Part shown: positions 1 through 11,271 of the stretch, piece by piece
How the letters are laid out: each line of letters begins with the position of its first letter
Numbering within the stretch: the stretch's first letter is position 1
Source: RPQJ01 sp963700045
GTDB taxonomy: Bacteria > Pseudomonadota > Gammaproteobacteria > Steroidobacterales > Steroidobacteraceae
Direction: 5' to 3'
Assembly (NCBI GenBank): GCA_963700045.1
Contig: CAVOWK010000029.1
Location: 5,578 to 69,577, forward strand
Length of the DNA: 64,000 nucleotides
Translations under genes and position numbers: made by a program
The notes under the pieces: model-generated
Seen by the model: the letters and a program-made list of their open reading frames with translations, nothing else
Database searches by the model: none
What the model was told of the DNA's origin: nothing

Positions 1-1471
1 GGGTCTGCAGGAACTGCACCATCGGTTCGATCGCGGTTTGCGGCACGCGGTCCGGATCGACGACCGGCATGGAGTCCGCAGGCTGCGCGCTGCGGTCCGC
101 ATTCATCTTGGCCAGCGCGGCGCGAGTCAGGTCGGCAGCGGCCGGGAACATCGTCGCGCAGTCGCTGACGCCCTGGAACTGCGGCAGCCGGCACCACTCG
201 GCACCGCCGAGGTAGTCGCCGACGACGTTTTCCGGCACGACGTAGTGGCCGAATACTGTTTCGAGGTCGATGTATGCGCCGGCATGGCCGTAGGGTGCCG
301 TCAGTTCGACGTTGAGCAGGCTCGGCGTGCGGAAGCGGTAGCGGTCGGACTCCAGGCCCGATTCACGACCGCGACCGAAGTCGTCGCGGCTCGAGGTGCC
401 ATCGCCCTTGCCGGGACCGATCTGCGGGAAGCCTAGTGCGTGGTGGCGCTCGTCCGTGAACGTGTCGCCGGAGTGGCACTGCGCGCATGCGGCGCCACCC
501 TCGGCCGTCGTCCGGAAGAACATCAGCGCGCCTTCTTTGGCCTGCGCGGATATGGCAGTGTCTTCGCCACGAACGTAGCGGTTCCATGGGGTGTCCGTGA
601 AGGTGGCCGACCGCTCGTACTCGGCGAGCGCGAGGGCGATGTTGTCGAACGTGATGAGTTCCTGCGCGGTGCCGCTGCTGCGGAACGCCGTGCGGAAGCG
701 CTCGAGCCACTGGCTGCTGGCCAGCAGACCCGTGCCGCTACCATAGTTGCCGAGCCGCGCGGCAAGATGATCGCGGATCTCCGCACCGGTCATGGCCGGC
801 TCGAGGTTGCCGCGCATCTCGTTCGCCTGCACGACCGGAAACCGTGCCTGCGCGGCCGGCAGATTCGCGCCGGCCTTCGTGTCCTGTGTATTGAACGGCA
901 CGTCGGGCGTGCGGATTGCGCCGCCCACGCCGTTGGAGCGCGCGGTCTTGTTCAGGCTTTCGACGCGCGAGTCGAGGAACAGGCCGCTGTCGTAGAGGCC
1001 CGTGTTGAAGAAGGTCGGCGCGTTGCGCGCCATCGTCTGCAAACCCGCGGACAGCCGTCGCCCGGCACCGAGCACGGCGGGATCGACTGCGCCGGGACCG
1101 ACCGAAAGCGACAGGCCATCGGCGCCGCCAAGGGCGGGGTGGTGGCAGGACGCGCAGGCGGTATCCAGGTTGCCGCTCAGTGCCTTGCTGAAGAACAGCA
1201 GCTTGCCGAGTTGCGGCACCGGATCGTCGATCGACGGCAGCGCACGGCCCGCCATTGGGTTGCCGGTAAGGCCTTTGGACTGGATCAGCGCACGCAGCTG
1301 GCTGTCCGTCGTCACCGGCGTCGGGTTGTTGCCGCTGCTGCCGGCTGGCGGTGGCGTCGTACCGCTGCCGCCCGCGGGCGGTGGCGTCGTGCCGCCGCCT
1401 GACCCGCCGCCGCAGCCAGCGATCAGTAACATCGCCACCATCAGGCTCGCCCCATGCATTGACCTTGTCAT
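1..1471 (-). CDS. Di-heme cytochrome c peroxidase (MauG family) lipoprotein, 3' end off window
   Basis: A reading frame open from 1471 to the window edge encodes at least 490 residues. It starts with a lipoprotein signal (lipobox LIAGC, Cys20), followed by a Gly/Pro-rich linker holding two near-identical TTPPPAG units. Two heme c sites are visible: CASCH at 106-110 and CAQCH at 329-333, in the arrangement of bacterial di-heme cytochrome c peroxidases and MauG relatives. Members reduce H2O2 or oxidise redox partners in the periplasm; the substrate here is unknown. The ATG at 1471 is preceded by a good Shine-Dalgarno (GGGAGAC). The stop codon lies beyond the left edge, so C-terminal features cannot be judged. 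Confidence 0.85.
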   Translation of the reverse strand, partial: MTRSMHGASLMVAMLLIAGCGGGSGGGTTPPPAGGSGTTPPPAGSSGNNPTPVTTDSQLRALIQSKGLTGNPMAGRALPSIDDPVPQLGKLLFFSKALSGNLDTACASCHHPALGGADGLSLSVGPGAVDPAVLGAGRRLSAGLQTMARNAPTFFNTGLYDSGLFLDSRVESLNKTARSNGVGGAIRTPDVPFNTQDTKAGANLPAAQARFPVVQANEMRGNLEPAMTGAEIRDHLAARLGNYGSGTGLLASSQWLERFRTAFRSSGTAQELITFDNIALALAEYERSATFTDTPWNRYVRGEDTAISAQAKEGALMFFRTTAEGGAACAQCHSGDTFTDERHHALGFPQIGPGKGDGTSSRDDFGRGRESGLESDRYRFRTPSLLNVELTAPYGHAGAYIDLETVFGHYVVPENVVGDYLGGAEWCRLPQFQGVSDCATMFPAAADLTRAALAKMNADRSAQPADSMPVVDPDRVPQTAIEPMVQFLQT

Positions 1472-1608
1472 GTCCGTCTCCCTGTTCGACCCGTGATTGC
1501 CGGTGACGCCGGCGCGTGGTCGCAAGGTGAACGGAGCGGCGGATCAGGTCATGAGCCGTCGCTGAGCAACTGATGAGCAATCAGTGATCGGCAATAACTG
1601 GTTTTTTA

Positions 1609-3912
1609 TCAGGTAGTTGTGCGGATCGTCAGGCGCGCCGCCTGGCGCGCGACGTCCGCTGCCGCGGCGTCGAGCACCGCCTGCAGGCGCGGATCGCGGC
1701 CCAGGCGCTCCCAGCGGCGGTCGTTGCGCACGAAAAAGTGGTCCACCCAGCCCAGTCGGCGCGCGTCGTCGAACAGCGCCAGCGCCTCGTCGTCGCGGCC
1801 CAGCAACGCGTACGTGAGAGCATGCTGGACCCGGATGTCCGGCTCGCCGGGACGGCCCGCGGCGATCGCCCGCTGCTGCAGGGCCAGCAGGGCCTCGAGT
1901 TGGCGACGCGCCTCGTCGCCGCGGCCCAGCTGCTGCAGCGCGTACGCGTAGGCCTGCCAGGTGTCGATCGTCGCCGGGTCGCCCGCACGTGCACGCGCCC
2001 CGCCAGTAGCCAGCGAGAAGTCGTCCTCGAGGACAGCTGCGCCGGCCGAATAGTCTCCGCTAAGGATGCGCGCGCGCGCCAGCGCGGCGTTGCGCGGATC
2101 CTCGGCCGAGCGTGGCGCTCCACGCGGTGAGAGGATTCGTACCGTGTCCTCGACGCGTCCGAGACGGCGCAGCGCGATTTCCAGGGAGTCCTGCCAGCCG
2201 CTGGGTAACTCGTCCGCCGTGGCCTTCTCGATCAAGGCCAGCGCCTCGCGCGGCCGCCCGAGGCGCGCCCAGACGTCGGCCTCGAGCAGTCCCGGTCGCG
2301 CGCCATGTTCGGCGGGCGCGGTGCGCGCGAATTCCCGCGCCCAATGCAACGCGTCCGCCAGTCGTCCGTAGCTGCGCGAGAGGTTGAAGAGTCCCAGCGC
2401 CGCCCCGACCGGCGGCTGCGGCAACTGCAGCAGCCGGTCGAACATGCGGCGCGCGTTCGCGTAGTCCCCGGCGGCGGAATAGTTCCGGGCAAGCTTCAGC
2501 AGCGGGCCGGGATTCAGCGGATCGGTTGCAAGCGCCTGGCTGAATTGCGCGCGCGCCTCCGCCGGCCGGCCTTCGGCTTCCAGCGCATCGGCCAGCCACA
2601 GCCGGGCGTCGACGAGCGCGGGGTCGAGTTCAAGCGCGCGCCGAAGGTGGCGCTCCGCGGCCGCAGCGTCGGCGTCGGGATGCACGATCTCGAGCAGGCC
2701 TAGCGCGGCGTGGCCAAGCGCGAGGTCGGGATCGATCTCCAGCGCGCGGCGGGCCGCCGCTTGCGCTCGCTCGCGGGTAGCTGCCGGGTCCGCCGAGTAG
2801 TAGGCGGTCGCGCTCTCGACCAGGGAGAGCCCCGCATGCGCGCGCGCAAGGCCCGGGTCCGCCTTGATCGCGGCCTCGAAGGCGCTGCGGGCCCGCGGCT
2901 CCCAGCCGGGCGGCCTGCGATTGAAGTAATCGCGGCCGAGCAGGAAAGCCTGGTACGCGTCAAAAGATGAACCCGCACTGGCCGCGTGCGACAGCCTCGC
3001 TGGCTCGAGCTGCGGTGCGATCTGCGCCAGAACCGTGGCAACGATCTCGGACTGCATCTCCGGCAGGCCGTCCAGGCTGCGGTTGAAGCCGCCCGACCAC
3101 GCCTGATAGCCCGAGTCGGCCTCGACAAGCTCGAGGTTGATGCGGAGCTGCTGGTCCTCGCGCCGCAGGCTGCCGGTCAACAGCCAGTGCACGCCGAGCT
3201 TGCTTGCCAGGGCCTGTGGGTCGTGCGCGCCCTTGCCAAGCGCGAACGACGAGGTGCGTGACACCACCTTCAGTCCGCCGGTGCGGGCGAACGCATCGAT
3301 CAGGTCCTCGGTCATGCCGTCCGCGAGAAACTGGAGGTCGGCTTCGGACGACAGGTTGGTCAGTGGCAGCACAGCCAATGAACCCGGGCCCGCCGGCGTC
3401 GGGCGGTACACGAACCAGAGCACCACGACGAGGCCGATGACCGCTCCCACGGCGAGCAGCCCGACGAGACCGCGCGCCCGGCGCAGCGGCAGGGCCGGCA
3501 CAGACGATGACGAATTCGTGATGGTGCCGACCTCGGGCACCGCTGCCAGCGGCTGCAGCGCGGCGTCGACGGCATCCACGGGCAGCGCCGATTTGATCGG
3601 CACCTGCGCGACCGCAATCCAGCGATAACCGCGCCGCGGCACGGTCTCGATGCAGCGCGGGCTGCCGGCGGCGTCGTCGAGCACGCGTCGCACTTCCATG
3701 ATGCAACGAGTCAGCGAGTTCTCGGTGACGATGACGCCGGGCCAGACGGCCGCCAGCAACTCGTCCTTGGTGACCAGCCGCCCCGGGTTGTCGACCAGGT
3801 AACACAACACGTCCCAGGTCTTGGGCTGCAGGCGCAGCACTTCCTCGCCCCGGCGCAACTCGTAGCGCGCGGAGTCGAGGGTGAACTCGCCGAACGTGTG
3901 CAGTCCCTTCAT
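1609..3912 (-). CDS. CadC-like membrane regulator: winged helix, TM, TolB/FlgO-like, TPR
   Basis: 767 residues. The N-terminus (about 5-105) is an OmpR/PhoB-type winged-helix DNA-binding domain. A Pro/Ser-rich segment leads to one transmembrane helix (about 147-170). After it comes a TolB/FlgO-like domain beginning GSLAVLPLTNLS and then roughly 400 residues of TPR-like helical repeats rich in Ala, Leu and Asp. This is the ToxR/CadC-type one-component layout: cytoplasmic DNA binding, periplasmic sensing. Such large versions are common in Xanthomonadales and relatives, but targets are generally unknown. It stands alone, upstream of the peroxidase gene on the same strand with a 137-base gap. The family is clear; the signal and regulon are not. 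Confidence 0.85.
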   Translation of the reverse strand: MKGLHTFGEFTLDSARYELRRGEEVLRLQPKTWDVLCYLVDNPGRLVTKDELLAAVWPGVIVTENSLTRCIMEVRRVLDDAAGSPRCIETVPRRGYRWIAVAQVPIKSALPVDAVDAALQPLAAVPEVGTITNSSSSVPALPLRRARGLVGLLAVGAVIGLVVVLWFVYRPTPAGPGSLAVLPLTNLSSEADLQFLADGMTEDLIDAFARTGGLKVVSRTSSFALGKGAHDPQALASKLGVHWLLTGSLRREDQQLRINLELVEADSGYQAWSGGFNRSLDGLPEMQSEIVATVLAQIAPQLEPARLSHAASAGSSFDAYQAFLLGRDYFNRRPPGWEPRARSAFEAAIKADPGLARAHAGLSLVESATAYYSADPAATRERAQAAARRALEIDPDLALGHAALGLLEIVHPDADAAAAERHLRRALELDPALVDARLWLADALEAEGRPAEARAQFSQALATDPLNPGPLLKLARNYSAAGDYANARRMFDRLLQLPQPPVGAALGLFNLSRSYGRLADALHWAREFARTAPAEHGARPGLLEADVWARLGRPREALALIEKATADELPSGWQDSLEIALRRLGRVEDTVRILSPRGAPRSAEDPRNAALARARILSGDYSAGAAVLEDDFSLATGGARARAGDPATIDTWQAYAYALQQLGRGDEARRQLEALLALQQRAIAAGRPGEPDIRVQHALTYALLGRDDEALALFDDARRLGWVDHFFVRNDRRWERLGRDPRLQAVLDAAAADVARQAARLTIRTTT

Positions 3913-4089
3913 TGACGAATGATACCGGTGCCGGAGCGGTACCTGGAGCAGCGCGCCAACGTCGTCCCTGGCCCCTGGTCAGCCGCTGCGGGCCCAGCTC
4001 ACGATAGAGGTTGTCAGGCGCGCAACTTCGACCAGCAACTGGCGTGTTGGCGTCGACGTAAGGTTGACCACCTTGGCATTTCTTGAACC

Positions 4090-4587
4090 CTAGAACCCAT
4101 AGTTAAGGGTTGCCAGGAATTCCGTATCGTCATCGGAGATCGCACTCTGCCAGATGAAGTTGATTGTCAGATTCACGATCAGCCGACTGTTCAGGGCGTA
4201 ATCCAATCCGCCCGTCAGCATCGCGTCCACCTCGTCGAGATCGTCCATGTTGTAAGCCAGACCGCCACCGCCAAACCACGAGACCCCGCGGGCGTTCTGG
4301 TGGCCGTCAATGGTGAAGGGCAGGCGCCATTCTGTGTCGTACCCCCCCGTCATCAGTGCCGGTCGAGTCGAAAGGGTACGATCGCCCAGATCCGTGAGCT
4401 TGATCTTCGAGTCAAGAACCGCCGCAGTAGCGTCCCCTTTGCCGCCGCGAAAGCCGACACCAACGTAGTAGGCCGCAGGTTGTGTCGGGGGCGGCGGCTC
4501 GGCCAGCGCGATCGTTGAATGGGACAGGAGGCTTCCTAGCACCCCGCCGATCACACCCAGTGACTGACAGGAAAATCGAGGATTCAT
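4090..4587 (-). CDS. Small outer-membrane beta-barrel-like protein
   Basis: 165 residues if translation starts at ATG 4587, chosen because it gives a clean signal peptide (hydrophobic core GVIGGVLGSLL, cleavage after ALA). In-frame GTG 4635 or ATG 4629 would add a charged leader ahead of the signal. The mature part has alternating polar/hydrophobic stretches (YYVGVGFRG, TINFIWQS) and ends in a terminal Phe (LNYGF), a hallmark of outer-membrane beta-barrels recognised by Bam. It lies directly downstream of gyrB on the same strand and may be co-transcribed. I do not recognise a specific family; its function is unknown. Confidence 0.6.
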   Translation of the reverse strand: MNPRFSCQSLGVIGGVLGSLLSHSTIALAEPPPPTQPAAYYVGVGFRGGKGDATAAVLDSKIKLTDLGDRTLSTRPALMTGGYDTEWRLPFTIDGHQNARGVSWFGGGGLAYNMDDLDEVDAMLTGGLDYALNSRLIVNLTINFIWQSAISDDDTEFLATLNYGF

Positions 4588-4631
4588 GGTTATCGCCTGA
4601 AGTTGCCGTAAATCGAGGACGAGACGCATCT

Positions 4632-7040
<2,409 letters not shown>

Positions 7041-7068
7041 GGGATACCCGGTTCAAAGGAACGCGAAA

Positions 7069-8142
7069 TTATAGCAGAGGGGTGATTTTTCCGTGTTCCA
7101 CGTGAAACCTTCGTGTCACGGGAAGCCGCTGGAAGGACGCCATGCCGGGGTCCAGGGCCGAGACGAAGAGCTGCCCCGGCAGTTCCAGCACCACCGAAAT
7201 CAGTCGCTCCAGGTTGGCCTCGTCGAGTTCCGCCGCAGGATCATCCACAAGCAGCGCCGCCGTGGGACTGCCTAGCGCGTGGTCACATTTAAGCTGCCCC
7301 AAGAGCATCGCGGAGGCCGTCAGTTTCTGCTGGCCACGCGACACACGATGCCTGGCCAGATCTCCGGCCACACGGATCGACAGGTCCGCCCGATGGGGTC
7401 CGGCGTGCGTCGTACCCCGCTCCCGGTCCCTCGGCCAGGAATGCTCGATTGCATCCTGCAGCTCCGTCCCGGCTGCCCAACCGTCGTTGAGCGACAGTTC
7501 AATGGTCGTTCCCAGCAGGCGTTCGCCGACCACAGCGACGTGGGACTCCAGGTGAGCAAAGTACTCCCGGCGGGAAGCCGCCAGGGAACGGCCGGACTCC
7601 AACAGCTCGGGATCCCAGGCCCGGACCACCTGCTCGGGCAACTCTGCCCTGAGCGCGGCATTGCGTTGCTTGAGCGCGCGCTGGTACCGGCGCCACTGCT
7701 CCACGAACCTAGGTTCCACGTGGAACACGCCCCAGTCCAGGTAGCGCCGCCGCTCCTGTGGACCCTCTTCCACCAGTCGGTGGACTTCAGGGTCGATAGC
7801 CTGCACCGGCAGGATGGTCGCCAACTCAGCCAGGCTGCCGATCCGATTGCCGCCCGCCCGCGCCTCGAATCCTTCGCGGCTGTAACGAACGCCGACCGGA
7901 CGGATGCTCTCGCCCGCTTCGAAACGCCCGGTGAGCAGCAATTCCTCGGCACCTTTGCGGATCAGGGTTTCGTTGCGGGCCGTGCGGAACGAACGACCAC
8001 GCCCCAGAAAGAAGATCGCCTCGAGCAGGCTTGTCTTGCCCGAGGCGTTCGCGCCGCTGATCAGGTTGCAGCGACTGTCGAATTCGAGATCGGTCGCCGC
8101 GATGCAGCGGAAATCGCGGACTTCGAGTCGGCGCAAGCTCAT
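7069..8142 (-). CDS. recF: DNA replication and repair protein RecF
   Basis: 357 residues. Walker A is GANASGKTS at 30-38; the ABC-type signature region (SRGQQKL) and Walker B (LLVDDPAAELD) lie near the C-terminus. RecF is an SMC-like ATPase that with RecO and RecR loads RecA at single-strand gaps. It sits between dnaN and gyrB as in most gammaproteobacteria. The coding sequence contains two parS-like palindromes, at 7095-7108 and 7713-7726; both encode Phe-His-Val-Glu, so the site and the protein sequence share the same bases. Confidence 0.97.
   Translation of the reverse strand: MSLRRLEVRDFRCIAATDLEFDSRCNLISGANASGKTSLLEAIFFLGRGRSFRTARNETLIRKGAEELLLTGRFEAGESIRPVGVRYSREGFEARAGGNRIGSLAELATILPVQAIDPEVHRLVEEGPQERRRYLDWGVFHVEPRFVEQWRRYQRALKQRNAALRAELPEQVVRAWDPELLESGRSLAASRREYFAHLESHVAVVGERLLGTTIELSLNDGWAAGTELQDAIEHSWPRDRERGTTHAGPHRADLSIRVAGDLARHRVSRGQQKLTASAMLLGQLKCDHALGSPTAALLVDDPAAELDEANLERLISVVLELPGQLFVSALDPGMASFQRLPVTRRFHVEHGKITPLL
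7095..7108. promoter_or_regulatory. parS: parS-like ParB-binding site 1 (inside recF)
   Basis: The sequence is GTTCCACGTGAAAC, one base off a perfect palindrome and matching the bacterial parS core. It encodes FHVE in the RecF C-terminus. Confidence 0.8.
7713..7726. promoter_or_regulatory. parS: parS-like ParB-binding site 2 (inside recF)
   Basis: The sequence is GTTCCACGTGGAAC, a perfect 14-base palindrome identical to the parS sequence used by Pseudomonas. It encodes FHVE in the middle of RecF. Confidence 0.85.
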
Positions 8143-8160
8143 CGTGTCAAGCCGGCCGAT

Positions 8161-8174
8161 GTTTCACGTGGAAC
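8161..8174. promoter_or_regulatory. parS: parS-like ParB-binding site 3 (recF-dnaN gap)
   Basis: The sequence is GTTTCACGTGGAAC, flanked by T and A, giving a 16-base near-palindrome just upstream of recF. Confidence 0.8.
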
Positions 8175-8219
8175 ACGCCAAGGGACGGCGAAGCTTCCTG
8201 ACGCCAGGTCAACAGCGAT

Positions 8220-8233
8220 GTTCCACGTGAAAC
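8220..8233. promoter_or_regulatory. parS: parS-like ParB-binding site 4 (recF-dnaN gap)
   Basis: The sequence is GTTCCACGTGAAAC, the same variant as site 1. Confidence 0.8.
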
Positions 8234-8277
8234 CAGCCTTCGGTCCGTGAAATTCATGCCGGCCGGTCAACCACGTT

Positions 8278-8291
8278 GTTCCACGTGGAAC
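8278..8291. promoter_or_regulatory. parS: parS-like ParB-binding site 5 (recF-dnaN gap)
   Basis: The sequence is GTTCCACGTGGAAC, a second perfect palindrome. Sites 3, 4 and 5 sit 58-59 bases apart, start to start, and fill the short gap between recF and dnaN. Confidence 0.85.
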
Positions 8292-8346
8292 CCACCTGGA
8301 GCCACCTGGGCTGAACGGAAACGGGCGCGCGTCCGCCCTGCGCTGC

Positions 8347-9447
8347 TCAGAGGCGCATCGGCATGACAACGTAGCGGGCCGACCCGTCCTGCGTGGCACG
8401 GATCAGGCAGCTGCTGTTGCCATCGGTCAGACCCACCTGCACGTCCGCTCCATCCACGGCCGCTAACGCATCAAGCAGGTAATTGACGTTGAAACCGATT
8501 TCCAGCTCTTCGCCGTCATAGGTCACTTCGACCTCTTCTTCGGCCTCTTCCTGCTCCGGGTTATGCGCCTGGATCATCAGCGCATTCGGTTTAAGCGCGA
8601 ATCGGATTCCACGATATTTCTCGTTCGACAGGATGGCCGCGCGCTGCAGCGCCTGGCGCAGATCATCGCGAACCGCTCCAATCGTCTTGGGAGGCGTGGC
8701 GGGGATCACCCGGCTGTATTCGGGGAAACGGCCGTCAATCAGCTTGGAAGTGAAGCGAATTTCGCCAATCTGGACGCGAAGATGATTGGATCCGATCGAA
8801 ACTTCGAGCAACTGGTCTTCATTGCCCAGGATTCGCTGCAGTTCGAGCACGCCTTTGCGCGGCACGATGACCTGTTGGCCCGCTTTTCCGCCATTGGCCA
8901 GCTCAACTTCGCACAATGCCAGCCGATGTCCGTCAGTCGCGACAGCTCGCAGCATTTTCGCCGAAGTTTCGAGCAGAAGACCATTCAGGTAGTAACGCAC
9001 GTCCTGCTGGGCCATCGAGAAGTGGGTCTTGTCGAGCAGCCGCTTGAAGTCCTTCTGCGGCAGCTGCAGGGTCTGCTCCGCGTTGATCTCCTCCACGGTG
9101 GGGAACTCTGCCGCCGGCAGCGTGGTGAGCGTGAAGCGGCTCTTGCGAGCGCGCACGAGCATCCGCTCGCCTTCCTGCGTGAGCGTGATCTCGGTGCCTT
9201 CCGGCAACGCGCGACAGATGTCGAGCAGCTTCCGTCCGGGGATCGTGATCTCACCGCCTCGCTGCACGTCCACCTCGGACGTGGCCACGAGCTCGACTTC
9301 GAGATCCGTCGCCGTGATCGAGAGCTTGCCGCCCTTGGCGGCTACCAGCACGTTCGCCAGGATCGGCATCGTCTGCTTGCGCTCGACGACACCGATGACG
9401 GCCTGCAGCGGGCTCAGGATCGCTTCGCGCTTCGCGATGATCTTCAT
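8347..9447 (-). CDS. dnaN: DNA polymerase III sliding clamp (beta subunit)
   Basis: 366 residues, the usual length. It begins MKIIAKREAILSPLQAVIGVVERKQTMPIL and ends VVMPMRL, typical of the three-domain beta clamp with its C-terminal hydrophobic-cleft tail. The dimeric ring encircles DNA and tethers PolIII and other partners. It lies downstream of dnaA on the same strand across the candidate oriC gap. No unusual features. Confidence 0.98.
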   Translation of the reverse strand: MKIIAKREAILSPLQAVIGVVERKQTMPILANVLVAAKGGKLSITATDLEVELVATSEVDVQRGGEITIPGRKLLDICRALPEGTEITLTQEGERMLVRARKSRFTLTTLPAAEFPTVEEINAEQTLQLPQKDFKRLLDKTHFSMAQQDVRYYLNGLLLETSAKMLRAVATDGHRLALCEVELANGGKAGQQVIVPRKGVLELQRILGNEDQLLEVSIGSNHLRVQIGEIRFTSKLIDGRFPEYSRVIPATPPKTIGAVRDDLRQALQRAAILSNEKYRGIRFALKPNALMIQAHNPEQEEAEEEVEVTYDGEELEIGFNVNYLLDALAAVDGADVQVGLTDGNSSCLIRATQDGSARYVVMPMRL

Positions 9448-9655
9448 CTTCTATAGTTCCGGAGTCTTTATATAAGAGATCTATTGTTATGACTTTTAGC
9501 ACAGCGCATGTCTGTGCAAAACCTCAGTTTCCCCAATGGCAGCGCAGGTTTGCAGACAGGGTCAACACCCCTCGCAACGCACGCAAGCCCTGTCCGCAGC
9601 CTGTGGACGAAATGTGGAGTACTCGGCCTCCGCTTTCATCCACAGGTTAATCATG
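9448..9655. other. oriC: dnaA-dnaN intergenic region, candidate part of oriC
   Basis: This 208-base gap joins an AT-rich stretch beside dnaN (about 9450-9500, containing TTTATATAAGAG) to several DnaA-box-like nonamers. TCATCCACA at 9636-9644 is one mismatch from TTATCCACA; TGTGGACGA (9602-9610) and TGTGGAGTA (9613-9621) are weaker. Gene direction switches nearby at dnaA/rpmH. The origin could equally lie in, or also use, the dnaA-rpmH gap, which has its own box at 11140-11148. Confidence 0.5.
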
Positions 9656-11062
9656 TCATCCCGCAAGCGTTCTCAACAGGTTTGAATAGTCCTCGTTGAG
9701 CCGTTGCTGCGACGTTCGCAGCTCCTTCATGACGCGGCATGCATGCAGCACCGTCGTGTGGTCACGGCCACCGAACGCGTCGCCGATTTCCGGCAGGCTG
9801 TGGTTGGTGAGTTCCTTCGACAGAGCCATCGCCATCTGCCGCGGCCGCGTGATCGAGCGGCTGCGCCGGCGTGACAACAGGTCCGCCACGCGGATCTTGT
9901 AGTACTCCGCGACCGTCTTCTGGATGTTCTCGATCGTGACCAGGCGTTCCTGCAGCGCGAGCAGGTCCTTGAGCGCTTCCTTGGCAAAATCCAGCGTGAT
10001 CGGCCGACCCGTGAATTGCGAGTTCGCAATCACGCGGCGCATGGCGCCTTCGAGTTCGCGCACGTTCGAGCGGATGCGCTTGGCGACGAAGAACGCGACC
10101 TCCTCCGGCAGCTCGACACCGCTGGCTGCCGACTTGCTCATCAGGATCGCGACGCAGGTTTCGAGTTCGGGTGGTTCGATCGCCACCGTGAGCCCCCAGC
10201 CGAAGCGCGACTTGAGACGCTCCTCGAGGCCTTCGACTTCCTTCGGATAGCGGTCGCAGGTCAGGATCACCTGCTGCTGCCCTTCGAGCAGCGTGTTGAA
10301 CGTATGGAAAAACTCTTCCTGCGAACGGTCCTTGCCCGCGAAGAACTGGATGTCGTCGATCAGCAGCGCGTCGAGCGTGCGGTACGCCTGCTTGAACTCG
10401 TTGATCGTGTTGTGCTGCAGCGCGCGGACCATGTCGCCGACGAAGCGCTCGGAGTGCACGTAGGCGACCTTCGCATCCTTGTTGCGCGCGCGGATCTGGT
10501 TGCCGACGGCGTGCATCAGGTGGGTCTTGCCGAGGCCGACGCCACCGTAGATGAACAACGGGTTGTAGGCCCGCCCCGGATTCTCGGCGACCTGGACCGC
10601 GGCAGCGCGCGCCAGCTGGTTGCTCTTGCCCTCGACGAAATTCGCAAAAGTGAATTCGGCATTCAGCCGGCCGCCGAACTGGGGCAGGGGATCGATCGGG
10701 CGGCGGAGGCCGTTACCGGACTGCGGCTCGGGTTGGCTCGTGGACCGAGCCACGGGCCGTGGTTGCACCGGCAGGCCGATTCCATCCGTCATCTGGGTTG
10801 GAGTGGGGAGCGGCTGTCGCCGCGAGCCAATTTCCACGGTCACTTGTGGGACTGGAGCGGGGACCAGTTCGTCGACAAGTTCACTGATGCGCGCGGTGCA
10901 GTTTTGATTGACCCAATCGACGACGTAACGGTTGGGTGCCAGCAGTCGCAGCCGGTCCCCGTCCTCGACGGCCTGCAACGGGCGGATCCAGGTGTTGAAA
11001 GCCTGTTCCGGGAGTTCCGCCTCGAGCCGGCGGAGGCATTGATGCCAGAGCGAAATCTGCAC
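9656..11062 (-). CDS. dnaA: Chromosomal replication initiator protein DnaA
   Basis: 468 residues from GTG 11062, chosen because VQISLWHQCLRRLEAELP matches the start of other DnaA proteins; the frame is open further upstream but that extension is Pro/Ser-rich and unlike DnaA. Domain I runs about 1-85, a Pro/Gln-rich linker about 85-135, then the AAA+ core with Walker A GGVGLGKT (173-180) and Walker B LLIDDIQFF (233-241). The C-terminal DNA-binding domain carries the family signature around GGRDHTTVLHA. DnaA-ATP melts oriC. It is divergent from rpmH; a DnaA box overlaps its likely promoter. Confidence 0.97.
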   Translation of the reverse strand: MQISLWHQCLRRLEAELPEQAFNTWIRPLQAVEDGDRLRLLAPNRYVVDWVNQNCTARISELVDELVPAPVPQVTVEIGSRRQPLPTPTQMTDGIGLPVQPRPVARSTSQPEPQSGNGLRRPIDPLPQFGGRLNAEFTFANFVEGKSNQLARAAAVQVAENPGRAYNPLFIYGGVGLGKTHLMHAVGNQIRARNKDAKVAYVHSERFVGDMVRALQHNTINEFKQAYRTLDALLIDDIQFFAGKDRSQEEFFHTFNTLLEGQQQVILTCDRYPKEVEGLEERLKSRFGWGLTVAIEPPELETCVAILMSKSAASGVELPEEVAFFVAKRIRSNVRELEGAMRRVIANSQFTGRPITLDFAKEALKDLLALQERLVTIENIQKTVAEYYKIRVADLLSRRRSRSITRPRQMAMALSKELTNHSLPEIGDAFGGRDHTTVLHACRVMKELRTSQQRLNEDYSNLLRTLAG

Positions 11063-11120
11063 GAACCGACGGGCCTTTCTCAGGGACGGTGAGCGCTTGC
11101 CAGCGGGAAGGGGCGGCGAG

Positions 11121-11149
11121 TGTATACCGGCTCCCGGCCTGTGGATATC
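11121..11149 (-). promoter_or_regulatory. Probable dnaA promoter with overlapping DnaA box
   Basis: On the minus strand a TATACA -10-like hexamer (11121-11126) lies about 60 bases upstream of the dnaA start. The nonamer ATATCCACA (11140-11148), one mismatch from the DnaA-box consensus, covers the expected -35 position. This arrangement fits DnaA autorepression, as known in other bacteria. The -35 itself is weak. Confidence 0.5.
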
Positions 11150-11160
11150 TTCGGCTGAGG

Positions 11161-11189
11161 TTGACTCCGGCGGGGTCCGTGCGTATTCT
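11161..11189 (+). promoter_or_regulatory. Probable rpmH promoter
   Basis: TTGACT (11161-11166) and TATTCT (11184-11189) are separated by exactly 17 bases, a strong sigma70 layout, about 80 bases upstream of rpmH. Confidence 0.65.
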
Positions 11190-11271
11190 TCCCGGCCCTT
11201 TTGTGGCCAGTGCATGTTGTTGTTTCTGGTCCTGTTTTCCGGTCCTGTTCAGGACACCTTCGGAGCCGACG

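Noticed and set aside
11063..11215. A 51-residue N-terminal extension of DnaA
   Set aside because: The extension is unlike DnaA, overlaps the likely promoter and DnaA box, and a GTG at 11062 fits homologues.
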